Shown one piece after another: positions 22,166-33,550 of a stretch of 64,000 bases of DNA (positions are counted from its first letter, which is position 1; each line of letters opens with the position of its first letter). Origin of the DNA: Silene latifolia (taxonomy: Eukaryota > Streptophyta > Magnoliopsida > Caryophyllales > Caryophyllaceae); contig NC_133536.1 in assembly GCF_048544455.1 (NCBI RefSeq), positions 198,527,325 to 198,591,324 on the forward strand, given 5' to 3'. Made by a program: the position numbers and the translations under genes. The notes under the pieces were generated by a model. That model was not told where the DNA came from, did not search any database, and was given only the letters and a program-made list of their open reading frames with translations.

Positions 22166-22170
22166 AAAGT

Positions 22171-23820
22171 ATTATAAGTTGTGAAATTTATAGCTGAGAG
22201 AAAATAATAAAGAATAAATGATGAATAAAGAATAGATAAAGTAATGAGAGTTGTTGATTTTTTAGGAGAGAGAAATTAATAAAAGATGAATGAAACTTAC
22301 CAAAAAAGGAAAGAGGGAAGATAATCAAACTTGTGTGAAAAAGGAAAGAGGGAAGATAATAGGAAATTGGATATGTAGGGGTTTTTTTTATCAAAAGTTA
22401 CTAATATGATGTTTAAATAAATATAATAAAATAAAAAATATTCGATGTTTTTTATAACCAACTTCGATGTACACTTTTCACTATTGCAAATCAAAAGTTT
22501 ATTGTCTCGCTTAATCGTGACCCTGGAAATCAAAAAAAAAAAAAAAAAAAAAGTTGTTCATGACTCATGAGTGAAATTGGGCTTGAAAGATAGGTGCTAA
22601 CTTAAGATACAGATTTATCATACCTTCTGTTCTTGTCATATATTAGAACTATACAACACTATAATTTTAAATTAATTATGCCTTTTGTTTTGAAATTTAA
22701 TTAATAATATTTTTGTAAAAAATAAAATGTAAAGCGTTCGTACTTGCGCCCGCAAAAGTAAAATGCGTAGTCGTACCTCTTTACATAAGTGGGGATCAGT
22801 AAGATATTTAATATCAATCCGCTTCGTATTTAGGACATAACAAATGTGCCCACCACTTTCTTCTAGGTACCTATTTACCCGCCTCATCATGTAGCGATTT
22901 CTCGTTTACCCGCCGATTAGATGTTACATTGCATTCCTATGCCTTGAAGGATCAATTTACTTCGCTTTTTAAAACATAAAATTAAAGCATAATTCTGCCG
23001 TATACAATTTTATTGTGTTTATGCTATAAGGTTTTGAAAAAAAAACAATGAATTATAATTAATTTATGTAAAAGAATTTATATAGAGTTGTACATTTAAA
23101 AATGATAATATTAAATTTAACTATTACATTTTGTGTAAAGGAAAATTTATAAATGGATACAAAACAATTTCCATTGAAACAAAAAAGACTCGACAATATA
23201 CAACTCCCTATTAGACAACTCAAATTTGAGGAGTTGTCAATACTTAATAGTGGACCTGACAAATCGGTCTTTAGGATCGGGTCATTTTCGAGCCAACAAC
23301 TTATCGGGTCACCTTCGAGTCGGGTCAATCTTGGTCGATTGGGTCATTTTGGGTCATGGTTTTGGCATAATTAAGTCATTTCGAGTCATGACTTTGACAT
23401 AATTAAGTCATTTCGGTCAATCGGGTCATTCTGCTTCACTCTCAAGTCGGGTAACTTCGGGTCTTTAGACACTTTCGATTGACTTCAAATCATTTTCGGG
23501 TCCCGGGTCAGCCTTATCGGATCGACCAATCTTTAACCGTCTACTCCGTAGTCGGTAGCATCAAATCAGAGAAAATCACCCAGCCCATTATACCTGGTCT
23601 ACAATACAAATTGCAATCAATACCTATCTCATTACCCAAACAATCTATTATAAATTTTCTCGTTTTTAGAACTCAACTATTACTAATCAATTAATAAATT
23701 ATACAACCAGTTGTATAGAAAAAAATCGAGCTTTAGAATTATTTAATTGAGCTTATACCCTTATTCTCAAACCCTTATTCTCTCTTTCGTCTCTAGCCGC
23801 GCGCTCCTTTATTTCACTAA
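22171..23820. other. AT-rich spacer without recognisable gene
   Basis: The first 200 bases are probably the second half of the MITE-like segment from 12091. A run of 19 A lies at about 22534. A degenerate stretch rich in CGGGTCA units covers about 23265-23510; it resembles the interior of the hAT MITE at 9050 but shows no clear ends. A short perfect inverted repeat (GACAACTC / GAGTTGTC) lies at 23214-23238. No coding region is supported. Confidence 0.5.
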
Positions 23821-24078
23821 TACTCCCTCCTAGTCGCTATAATGTTCCCTCTTTCCTGAAACGGATTATTCAGATAATGTTCCCCTTTCCTTTTTTAGTA
23901 ACTTTTTCATCTATACAATTACCATTCTATCCTTACTTCTTTCTTATATTTACACTTTATACCTACACTTTATTTCCTAACCCAAACACTAACCCACCTT
24001 ATTAACCCACCCAATTAACACTAATACTAACCCATTAACTAATCCAGCCCATTTATCCCTAACCCTAATTGTACCCGC

Positions 24079-24110
24079 CATATTTAAGGCCCTAATCACC
24101 TAAACCCTAA
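24079..24110 (+). promoter_or_regulatory. candidate TATA box and telo-box of the second mariner ORF
   Basis: CATATTTAAGG, about 175 bases before the ATG at 24263, could serve as a TATA box. TAAACCCTAA at 24101-24110 is a telo-box-like motif known from promoters of plant growth-related genes. The leader that follows is rich in CT (CTCTCTCTTCC), as in many plant 5' UTRs. Confidence 0.4.
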
Positions 24111-24262
24111 TCTCACCCTCTCTCTCTTCCGCCACTCTCTTCCGCCACTCTCTTTTCCCTTTCTCTATCTACTTCTCTGTCAATCTCCATTAAAATCCTT
24201 CGTTTCTCATCTTTTATCCTCCCTTCTGATCTACAATTAAAATCGTCTCTCAATAATTCAAT

Positions 24263-24847
24263 ATGTCAATGGATTTTTATCTAAATCGCCATAAATTTGA
24301 ATTTTTTTTCAACTGTGCTCCAGATCTGAGGTATGTTGATGATGATTTTGATGACGGTCCTTGTTTGTTCAACAACTCCGTTGATGTTGTTGAGATTGAT
24401 GATGATTGTGGGGGTCAGAAGAGGAAGACTGAGTTTGAGAAAGGGTGGGAAGTGATGGCATCCTTTATGAGTGTTGATGTTGAGAGAAGGATGAAGATTT
24501 TGAGGGAAAGGCGTGAAAGCCCGGAGTACCGTCGTTTGGTTTTGACTCAGATGGCGAAAATTGATCCTATGTTTGCCATTGAAAGTGAGGATGACGAGGG
24601 TGTGAAGGGAGATGAAGTCATGCATGAGGATTTTGTTGATGTTGGTGGTTACAGTCAACCCATTTTCGACTCTTGTGATATTGTTCCTGACACCTATGGG
24701 GAACTTGATACGTTTGTCCCTGATTCTCAGTTTTCGAGTATGTTTCTGCCTGATTTGGAAGGCGAATACGATGGGAGGTCTAATTTTATCACTCATTCTT
24801 CTCCTGATTTATTATTTTTATCTTTTAAATTTGGTTTAATGGACTAA
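24263..24847 (+). CDS. unknown 194-aa acidic protein inside the mariner element
   Basis: The ORF is on the strand opposite the transposase and inside the same terminal repeats. I recognise no domain. Visible features are acidic patches (YVDDDFDDG near residue 25, VEIDDDCGG near 44), a basic patch QKRKTEFEKGW near 52, an R/E-rich probably helical stretch VERRMKILRERRESPEYRRL near 75-92, and a long acidic C-terminal half with ESEDDEG. There is no signal peptide or membrane segment. A CT-rich leader and TATA-like box precede it, which supports a real transcription unit. It could be a captured host gene fragment or a second gene proper to this mariner family. No intron is evident and the start is the first ATG of the frame. 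Confidence 0.55.
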   Translation: MSMDFYLNRHKFEFFFNCAPDLRYVDDDFDDGPCLFNNSVDVVEIDDDCGGQKRKTEFEKGWEVMASFMSVDVERRMKILRERRESPEYRRLVLTQMAKIDPMFAIESEDDEGVKGDEVMHEDFVDVGGYSQPIFDSCDIVPDTYGELDTFVPDSQFSSMFLPDLEGEYDGRSNFITHSSPDLLFLSFKFGLMD

Positions 24848-24924
24848 TGATGTTAATAAACTGTTATGGATTAGATTAACTCCTTTTTTTCGATGCTCAA
24901 TGATAATTTGAGAGCTAAATGATG

Positions 24925-24981
24925 ACAATCCATGCATTACGCCACCATAAAAAATTGTGATGCACGCTACGCATGGATTGT
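24925..24981. repeat. inverted repeat between the two mariner ORFs
   Basis: Perfect 11-bp arms, ACAATCCATGC and GCATGGATTGT, with a 35-base loop, lie just past the stop of the 194-aa ORF. They may be part of a terminator or an internal transposase site. The role is unknown. Confidence 0.4.
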
Positions 24982-25289
24982 GATCTGTGGTTATCTTAAC
25001 TTAAAACTCAATGATGTTGAAGTTTTACTGCCATAGCACATTTGCCATTTAACTACTTCAGTTTACATCAACTGCCCAAAAGGATTTAAAAACTTGTGCA
25101 AAGTTCAAAAGGGTACATAAATTGCATGTCTGCATACATCTGTTTTTCTGCTCTACATGCTTGTACTCTGATTGCATTCAGTTTGTTGTCTTCAAAAAGT
25201 TGACTTGCCTGATTCTGATTTATCATTCCTTGTTGTTTACTCTGAATGCATTCATCTGCCTATCTTCAAAAAGCTGAGTATTTTGTCCT

Positions 25290-26747
25290 TCAGTCTATCA
25301 TTCTTGGTTCTGCACTAATGTTCCCTTCATTTACAGTAATGTTACCAACAACTTCAGTTTGGCCTGTTGGGTCATTACTGCAACCTGCATGCTCTGTTAG
25401 TTCCAAATCATTTTCTGCACTATTAATTTCATCTACCAGTTCACTTATACTACTTGCATGACCAAGATTTGTTACATATTGTATGCAATTTTTCACCAGT
25501 TCTGTGTTAGCAGTTAGATATTCAGGTAATAAATCTTGTGCTGCTAGTTTTGATTTGTGCATATGAGGTATAGGATAGTCAATCCCACCTTTGAGTTGCA
25601 TTATCTCTATCATACATGCCTGCAAAGTAATGAACACATAGTTAAGTTTAATTGCTTCTAACTGTTCATAAGCTTGCATAACATTGTCAACAAGTTGCTG
25701 GAGTGTGTTTGCTTTTTCCTTTTGCTGAAGTGCCTAAATGGCTCTGAAAAACCCCAAATCAAGAACATTTAAGTCTGGAGAATTTGGAGGCTGACAAGTT
25801 AGTTGAATGTTCCACCCATCTTCATTAGCATGCCTTCTAAAATCCTCATCCATGTTAGTTATATGGGGTCTTGCATTATCTTGCTGTATCAGAACATTCT
25901 TACTAGTATTATCCTGCCATTTAGCCTTAATAGCAGGCAGCACATTAGAAATCAACATTTCTTTTGTTACTTTCTTAGTTATTGACTCTATATTCTTTGT
26001 TTCTAATGTGCCTGCAGTTCTGTTTTTTGATTTTCCCTTAGCTGGTACCTCCATTACAAATGGCCATATACCAATTTTGCCATCACAAATTACTTCTTTA
26101 TTTTCACCATATTTAGGTCTTGATACCGCACACATAAACATAACCTTAGTTATGAATCTTTTTGATTGGGTACATCTAAAAGGTCTCCTTTCTTTTTTTC
26201 CTACATAAAACCTTTGACTTGGTTTTGTAATAAAAAACCATTTTTCATCTATGTGAATCACATTACTTTGATCCTTGAAAATAAACTGTTTTGTGTGTTT
26301 ATCATAATGAAGGTGTGAAAGACAATAAATTAATCGTTCAAGTTTGTTCTTATCTGATAAAAGAGGCTTGATTGCATTTGTATGTGAATCTATGAGATCT
26401 GCCTTGACCCATCTGCTGACTGTTGATTGACTAACACCCATCCCTTTGCTTACTCCTTTCTGAGTTGTCCTCTTTAGTAACTCAATGCTCTCTAATTTTT
26501 TCGTGTCAAACACCTTTCTTTTTGGCATTTGTCTTCCTTTGAGCTTGCTATTTACACTGATCCCATGCCCTGCTGCATGTTGCATCTTAGCCTGTTTCCA
26601 AAGTTTGGTAACTGTTTTTCTGCATACGCCAAACTGTGCTGCAACTTCATTCATTGCCCCATGTTTTAGTTTTCCATCATTGGTTTTTTCTAGTAAAAGA
26701 TGACAGATTTTTTCTCTTTCCAAGTTATCTAGATTTGGTTTTTTCAT
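25290..26747 (-). pseudogene. mariner-like transposase, DD39D, one in-frame stop
   Basis: Residues 1-337 (26747 to 25737) hold an N-terminal helix-turn-helix region (GAMNEVAAQFGVCRKTVTKL near 30-49) and a second one (GVSKGMGVSQSTVSRW near 98-113). The catalytic triad is D167 in IHIDEKWFF, D290 in IQQDNARPH and D330 in NVLDLGFF. The spacing of 39 residues between the last two is the plant mariner signature. The frame then meets TAG at 25734-25736, where relatives usually have a glutamine-like residue after FFRAI. It continues in the same frame for about 148 further codons (ALQQKEKANTLQQLVD, then the C-terminal helix region) to 25290. All catalytic residues precede the stop, so a truncated but partly active protein is conceivable. 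The enzyme would cut and paste elements with CTCCCTCC ends. Confidence 0.88.
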
Positions 26748-27495
26748 TTTTTGCAGTCTTTATTGAGAATTTAGTGACAATGTTTTTGTTAGAAAGGATT
26801 GTTTTGGCTCTACACAAATAAATGAGGCAAAATGATCTCAGCCTCTCCAATTATATACCCATGAACTTTGCACACTGTTTTAGACTAAATTTGGGCGCAA
26901 AACTGAAATGTTTGTGATATTTGGCTCCTAATTTGAATTTGGTGCCAAATTTTCATATGTGAGGCAACTTGCTTTGATGGATTAAGACTTTGACACTTTG
27001 GTTTTTGGTTCAAGGACAACCTAATTGCCTGCCAAGATAGGAGAAATCCATACTGATTACTGAAGTCCTCTAATCACCTACTTCTCGTCTTTTTTTTTAA
27101 AAAAAAAAAAAATTCTGTATTTTGTTTAGTAATCAGGTACTAATCATGTGTAATTTGATTTTATTAATACTGTACGTAGTATTATTGGTAAACGGAGGCA
27201 TGTCTCCGTATGTAATGGTTGTTAAACAACCAAGTTTTGTACTATAATTAGTTATAATCAGTTGTTAGTCTTAATATAGATAAGACGGTTTAGCAATTTA
27301 ATTAAGCATGTGCAGTTTTGTGTTAACCTTTTGGAGGGAACAATTACCAAAGATCATTACATTATTTAACTACTAACTATTCTTCTCTCTCTCTCCTACC
27401 AATAAACCCTACCTTTGTCCTTTATTCTTTTATATTCACTTTTCTTAAGTATCGTGCCATTACCAAAGGGGAACATTATGACGACTGGGAGGGAG

Positions 27496-27699
27496 TATAT
27501 CAAATACGGACATCACGTTAAAGCTCATGGTTTGTCCTTGTCGCCAACAGTGCTTGGTGCAATCCTCCTCGACCTGATGCCAAATTAGTCATACAAATTT
27601 TTTTTGTAATTGCATGAGGTTACTTGTTATACATGGTCCAAATGGCTTTTTTTTTCTTTAAAAAAATTTGAAATCAACAAAGTGTGACCTTTTTTTTTT
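27496..27699. other. spacer, nothing recognised
   Basis: AT-rich flank between the mariner element and the Copia remnant, with T-rich runs and no feature. Confidence 0.5.
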
Positions 27700-28388
27700 C
27701 ATTTTGTATATTATTTGAAATTAACAAATAATACCAAACACAAATACCACTACTGGGACACAGTCACAGAACATACTACAACTCAATATATTTCAAACCC
27801 TGCTGAAGCTCCTAGAAAATCAGAAAGACCTAGACAAATTTCAAGCAGATTGAAGGAATATCATTGTTCAGTCAAACTACCCTTTAAACCCACAGCATTT
27901 GCTTCCATGGTTTTCCAAGAAAAGTTACTGAATGAACTTTCCATGTTTGATCCCGAGTATGTTAGCACTCTAAGTCATGTGTTCCAAGAGCATGAACCTG
28001 GTTCATTCTTTGAAGCAGAGAAACATGCCAGATGGGTTATGGTAATAGGTAAAGAACTGGCAGCACTTGAAGCCAATAATACTTGGGAATTGACCTATTT
28101 ACCTGCAAATAAGAAAGCAATAGGATCAAATTAGGTTTATAATTAAAATCAAGCACAAAGCTGATGGGAGCATTGAAAGATTCAAGGCAAGGCTTGTGGC
28201 CAAGGGATACAATCAGGAAAGACAAAGACTATAAACACACTTTCTCCCCTGTGGGTAAGTTTGCTACAGTAAGGACATTATTAGCTCTTGCTGCTATTAA
28301 AGGTTGGCCATTGCATCAACTAGACATAAACAATGCATTTTTGCATGGATATATTGATGAGAAGGTTTATATGACGCCTCCACGAGGG

Positions 28389-29148
28389 CAGGGGCGGATC
28401 CAGCCCATTGGCTATATGGGCTGGAGCCCAACCTGTTTTTTGAGAAAAAAATTATTAATAAGCAAACATTGTAATTAATAAACAAAATTATGCTCTTGGC
28501 TTAGTGGCAAAGTATTGTGATTTCCAACACAGTAATTATTTTAACCATTTTTACTTGTTGGAATTTGTGTTTTTTTGGGTTTTATACTTTATAAACTCGT
28601 AGTTTTATAAGATACGGAATTTTTTCTGTGTACTTTTATTGCCTGTCATGATCTTTTATTAATCTCCTTTTTTTATGAAGGGCTTATTATCTAAAAATTT
28701 CGTCGGAACATATAACTTTAAGAATTTATCGGCAGAATAATAAGAAGAATAGTTATATGTAAGCTTTATAATCTCGTAGTTTCTATAAGATACGGAATTT
28801 TTTTCGTGTACTTTTATTTTCTGTCACGATCTTTTATTACTCTCCTTTGTTTATGAAGGGCTTATTATCTAAAAATTTCGTCGAAACTTATAACTTTAAG
28901 AATTTATCGGAAGAATAATAAGAAGAATAGTTATAGTTATACGTAAGCTTAATTAGCATATAGGTACTTGGGTACTATAATGTCCATAAAGTGTCAAAAA
29001 TCATAATTTAAAATTATTGGCTCGAATATGAAGAAAATGAAGCATAATAATTTTAAACCCTCTTTAAATAGCGTCTCGAAATAAAAAAAATTTATGAGTA
29101 AGCAAAATTTCTAGCCCACCGTACATTTGATTCCTGGATCTGCCCCTG
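28389..29148. mobile_element. non-autonomous hAT element inside the Copia remnant
   Basis: This 760-bp element has an 8-bp duplication CACGAGGG (28381-28388 and 29149-29156) and 15-bp terminal repeats CAGGGGCGGATCCAG / CAGGGGCAGATCCAG with one mismatch. No transposase is present. Most of the interior is a direct duplication of about 178 bp (28589-28767 and 28769-28950, each with GAAGGGCTTATTATCTAAAA). The termini are of the kind seen in Tip100-like hAT elements. Confidence 0.92.
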
Positions 29149-30299
29149 CACGAGGGTATACAAAGGTTGTTGAGGGCCAAGTATGTAAATTGAAGAGATC
29201 TTTGTATTGCCTCAAACAAGCCAGCAGACAATGGAACATTCAGTGACTAAGCAAGCTTAGGTTTTATACAATCAAAGCATGACTACTCCTTGTTAATTAC
29301 CAAGAAGAATGAGCAATCAAGGAGTTTTCTTGTCATCTTGGTTTATGTAGTTGATTTGATCATCACAGGAGACAATGAAGATGAAATAAAGGAGGTGAAG
29401 AGAAGTTTAGACAGGACCTTCACTATAAAGGATATAGGACTAATGAGATACTTTCTAGGTTTAGAGGTGGCAAGAAATTATACAGGAATTTTATTAAACC
29501 AGAGAAAGTACATCACTGATATAATTAAAGATCTGAAAATGGAGAATTGCTCACCTACTTCATTTCCTTTGCCAAGAGGACTGAAGTTGTCCACAGATCA
29601 AGGTGAACTTTTGCCTGATCCAGAAAAATATAGAAGGTTATTTGAGAGACGTACTCTTATATTTGTACCTTACAAGACTTGATATCTCTTGCATTTATCT
29701 CAGTTCTTGACCCAACCCAGAGTTCCACATCTACAGGTAGCCTTACATGTAGTAAGGTACCTAAAACCATCTGCAAATGCAGGACTTTTCTACTCAGCTA
29801 ATAGCACTTTGAATTTATCAGCATTTTCTGATGCTGACTAGGGGCAATGTGCCTTCAGCTGTAGATCCTTGTCAGGATACTGTGTACTTCTTGGGGACTC
29901 CTAAGTATCTTGGAAAACAAAAAAAACAAAAAATAGTGAGCAAATGTTCAACAGAAGCTGAATATAGGTGTATGTCCTATATAGCAAGTGAGGTGGTTTG
30001 GATGGAAATATTGTTAAGGGATTTAAATCTTGAAGTACCTACACCTATCAGATTTTATTGTGATAATAAGGCAGCAGAACATATTGCCATCAATCTTGTG
30101 TTCCATGAGAGAACAAAGCATTTGGGCATAGATTGTCATTATTTCAGGGAAAGGATATAAGGACTTCTTACACCTGAGCATGTGAGGTCCAGTATGCAGG
30201 TTGCAGACCTAATGACTAAGCCTCTTGGAGGACAACAACATGCTTACTTATCAGAAAGTCTAGGTTTACAATTTCTTGGTGGTTGCAGCTTGAAGGGGG

Positions 30300-30530
30300 T
30301 GTGTGGAAATAATAAAGACACTCAAGCTGCCAATCATGAATGAGCACACGGATTGCTGACTTGGCAACATAGTTAGTTAGTATTTGTGTTAGTTTAGAAT
30401 CATCTGTATATAAGCATTCATTCTATTGCAGTACTAACTTAACAGAATTATAAACACAAAATATCTTCAATAATATACTGCATTTTATTTACCTCTGTTT
30501 TCTTCCTTTCCAAGCTTTATGAGCTCAACA
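30300..30530 (+). repeat. right LTR of the Copia remnant (approximate limits)
   Basis: It follows the polypurine tract and ends in CA (GAGCTCAACA). A TATA-like run (CTGTATATAAGC) at about 30391 fits the U3/R promoter. There is no partner LTR in the window. Confidence 0.55.
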
Positions 30531-31170
30531 GTGGAGGTTGATCACTAGTTAATTTCACAAACATGTGTAGCTTTTAATTATAATTATAATTATTTAGATC
30601 ATGTATAGTATGATTGTTAATAAGGAATAGAAATATAATTAGTTGGTCGAGTATAATGGGTGCCGCACTACACCCGCCTCCATTGGGGAATGTATGGGTA
30701 GAGCATTCGGAATGAGTGCCTTGACTATTCCCTTGGAATTTCTATTCGAAAGGGAACGGGTACAAATATTCCACCCATGATGGGTGATAGGATGGGGCTA
30801 ATATCCACCTACGCATCAAAGATGTTTCAAGTTTACGTGAGTTAAGAAAATATTTGTAATTAATGATTTTTAATTAACTTATGGGACGAGTGATTCGCTT
30901 ACATTCAAAGTTCGATATGAAATAACGCAGGAGTATAAGCACATTAATGATTGAATTACAAATGCTTGGGTTAAGATATGAGAAACGTCTTCACCGATTA
31001 TTATACCAATTATATATTAATTTGGTCTGAATGTTAGGAGTATTATAAATGTTGAATCTCAATTCAACATTGTATTTGATTTTTATGTGTAAAATGGTGT
31101 ACATTTATACTATAATATTGAATAATTTTATAATTATAAATTTCAAATGACTTTATATATTTTCTATACA
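30531..31170. other. AT-rich spacer, nothing recognised
   Basis: Contains a TAATTA-rich run near 30575-30595. No gene, repeat array or transposon end is visible. Confidence 0.5.
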
Positions 31171-31358
31171 CAGGGGCGTCTTAAAACAAATGGAGGCCCG
31201 GTGCACCGAGAAAAAATGAGACCCCAAATACGAATGCACAAGGGTATTATACTTCGATTTTTGTATTGAATTTAATCAAAAAGGCTTATAAATTCGGTGT
31301 CCAAAATCGGAGGCCCGGTTCCTCCGCCCGTGGTTGCACGTGGTGTTAGACGCCCCTG
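31171..31358. mobile_element. hAT-type MITE, 188 bp
   Basis: Terminal repeats CAGGGGCGTCTTA / CAGGGGCGTCTAA lie within the 8-bp duplication TCTATACA (31163-31170 and 31359-31366). The ends share the CAGGGGC start of the 28389 hAT element but the interiors differ. Confidence 0.92.
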
Positions 31359-31579
31359 TCTATACATGTCCCTACAATTTTACACTAGTCCTAAGTTAGT
31401 GTGGATTATATATGGGAACTTCTTTCAAATTCCGCATATGCCTTATCTCCATCGGTACATTCCAATACCGTCAATATACTCGAATAAATACACTAATACA
31501 TATACTCCGAACTTTAATATAGTAAGACCGACCCTTTAATTTTTATTTTTATTTTTAAGCAAAGGCGGTAAGAAACCAG

Positions 31580-31643
31580 TAGACCACTACAAGAAACTAA
31601 GAAGTCGCATAATTTCGGACGAAATACCGAAAAACAAAAGTAG
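31580..31643 (+). repeat. upstream module of the F-box duplication, second copy (left part)
   Basis: GACCACTACAAGAAACTAAG and GACGAAATACCGAAAAACAA match the module at 7985. Its right part continues at 42092 beyond the Sirevirus-like element and leads directly to F-box copy 3. Confidence 0.7.
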
Positions 31644-33550
31644 TGAAGAGTCAAGGACGAGAACACCTAAGAGGGGGAGGGGGTGAATTAGGTGTCCAAT
31701 TAAAATTTTTAAGCTTGAATTAAGCTTCTTTGAAATCTAGGACAATAGACTAAACTGATATGGACAATACGTTAAATGATATAGGTGTTTATACTTAGAA
31801 CTATTTGAGTTAGAAGTATATACACACGAATTCAGCTCAGTATATGTCACAGTAAAGTCGACTGTTGCACAGACCAGAAAAGTATGAATGAAAGAGTATT
31901 TTTTGTTCAACTTAACAATGAAGATATTAAGTGAATACTTTTTAAGTTAAATACTCTTAGCAATGAAAATCTTAAGTGAATCTCTTTTAAGTTGAAAACT
32001 TGAGATACTTAATCGTTTTAAGTTCACAAGATTGAATCAACAAAGTGTCCGAGACACGATATTGAACACGTGACACGGCATGTTGCGAGATAAACAATAT
32101 ATAAATAAGGAGAACAAACGTAAAAGTAAATGAACAAACAAGACGATGTTTAAAAAATTGGTTCAGCCTCTACTCCGAGGCCTACGTCCAACCGTTATTT
32201 TATTGCTTGTTTAGAAATTTACTCAAACAACTAAACCCCTTACAATTAAAATAACTCGCCAACCTACTCCGGTTGCATTTACTTGAAGCTACTCCGCTTC
32301 AAGACTTTCACTTGCTCAAAGCTACTCCGCTTTAAGACTTAAGTTCTGTCTCACAGGTTTACAGAGTCTTTGAATCTCAATCGTTCACTTAATGAACATG
32401 GAGATCACAATTAAGACCTAAACACGAGAATCATGGAACAAGCTCATTATGTCACAGTGCAGCGAACTGTACATGGAGATTTACAACCCTTTTGAAAAAC
32501 GTTTGAAGACTTTTAAAATAGAAAATAATTTTGCAAATAAGTTGAAGAACAAGAGCTGATGTTTTGCAAAGTGTTTTAACAATTAATGCTCATAAAAGTC
32601 TTGGGTAATAAATGATGCAAAGACACCCTATTTATAGTGGATTTGATCATCTAAGTAGTACAACTTAGGTTAATTAAATCCAATATTAAAATAGATAGCC
32701 TTTGAGTGATTGTAAGTGTTAGGCTATAGGCTTGGAGCACAAGTCATTGATCAAAATCAGAAAACTCTTCCCAAAACACTCAACATGTGACATTTTACCA
32801 AAATGGCAAAAAGCATTTCTAGCTTTAAAACTTTGACAAGTTCAACTTACCATTTTAGTAAAAGGTAAATGCACAAATCTAGAGGATTAATCAATGTGGA
32901 TTTATGACTTAAAATTTCAGATTTAAAACTTCAACACATTTGACAAGTGACAACTTACCACAAATGGAAGAGTGCTTTAGTACTTGACTAAATCAACTTT
33001 CCATTCATGTAAAATTAGATGCACAACTTTAGAGGAGTCACATGTGAGTTTTGCAAATTGATTTTTTCAGATTTGTTTTCAAACTGGGATAATTCAAATG
33101 TAAAATCTTTTAGAATATGAAATTTGTAAAGATTTTGATACTTAAATATTTCGAATAAAAGTCCCTCCATACGGTAGTATCAGAAACCACAGTGCAGTGC
33201 ACTGTTGCATGGTTTTGCAGCCACTTGACGTAAATGAGAATGTTACACTTACTCTTACATTTTTCGACTTAATGCTAGGATCATATCATTGTCTTGACTT
33301 CTTGTTGACTTCATCTTGATCATGTTAAGTCGTCTTCGAGAGCCAATTTGATTGCTTCAATCACTAAGCATTTATAATCGTTTACAACATTTGACTAAGG
33401 CTAAGGGATTTCTTATCATAACTTTATCTTGATCATTCTTGAATCATCTTTGGAAATTCATTGAATGCTTCAAAACTAAACATTATAACTAAGAAGCAAA
33501 CAATTAAATAACAATGAAACTTGGCATCATCAATCAAGTGTGTTCTAACA
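31644..33550 (-). repeat. 3' LTR of the Sirevirus-like element (left copy)
   Basis: About 1907 bp, from TGAAGAGTCAAGG to TGTTCTAACA, paired with 40186-42091. Differences between the two LTRs are concentrated in two patches, near 31827-31880 and 32040-32095. Confidence 0.95.

Larger units (their letters stand above)
23823..27495. mobile_element. plant mariner-like DNA transposon (DD39D) with two divergent ORFs
   Basis: This 3673-bp element lies between TA target duplications (23821-23822 and 27496-27497). Its left end is CTCCCTCCTAGTCGCTATAA and its right end, reversed, is CTCCCTCCCAGTCGTCATAA. Inverted similarity runs on through TGTTCCC. CTCCCTCC ends with TA duplications are those of plant mariner and Stowaway elements. 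A mariner transposase lies on the - strand (25290-26747) and a second gene-like ORF on the + strand (24263-24847). The transposase carries one in-frame stop, so this copy may not be autonomous. Confidence 0.92.
27700..30530 (+). mobile_element. 5'-truncated Copia remnant, old and broken
   Basis: Only the right part of a Copia element remains: the linker and reverse transcriptase (LAALEANNTWELTYLPANKK, then [35 protein letters not shown]), RNase H (CSTEAEYRCMSY, ERTKHLGIDCHYF), a polypurine tract AAGGGGGTG near 30293, and one LTR of about 230 bp ending GAGCTCAACA. Gag, protease, integrase and the left LTR are missing. A 760-bp hAT element sits inside the reverse transcriptase part. Several breaks are present. 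Its lineage differs from Copia A and B. Confidence 0.8.

Noticed and set aside
22534-22552. Poly-A tail of a retroposon
   Set aside because: A 19-base A run without a recognisable retroposed body or target duplication. A simple run is enough to explain it.
23265-23510. A further hAT-type MITE made of CGGGTCA units
   Set aside because: The composition resembles the element at 9050, but I found no 8-bp duplicate and no convincing inverted ends.
24061-24110. Interstitial telomere repeat (AACCCTAA)
   Set aside because: There are only isolated single units in a promoter-like setting and no array. Telo-box motifs explain them better.
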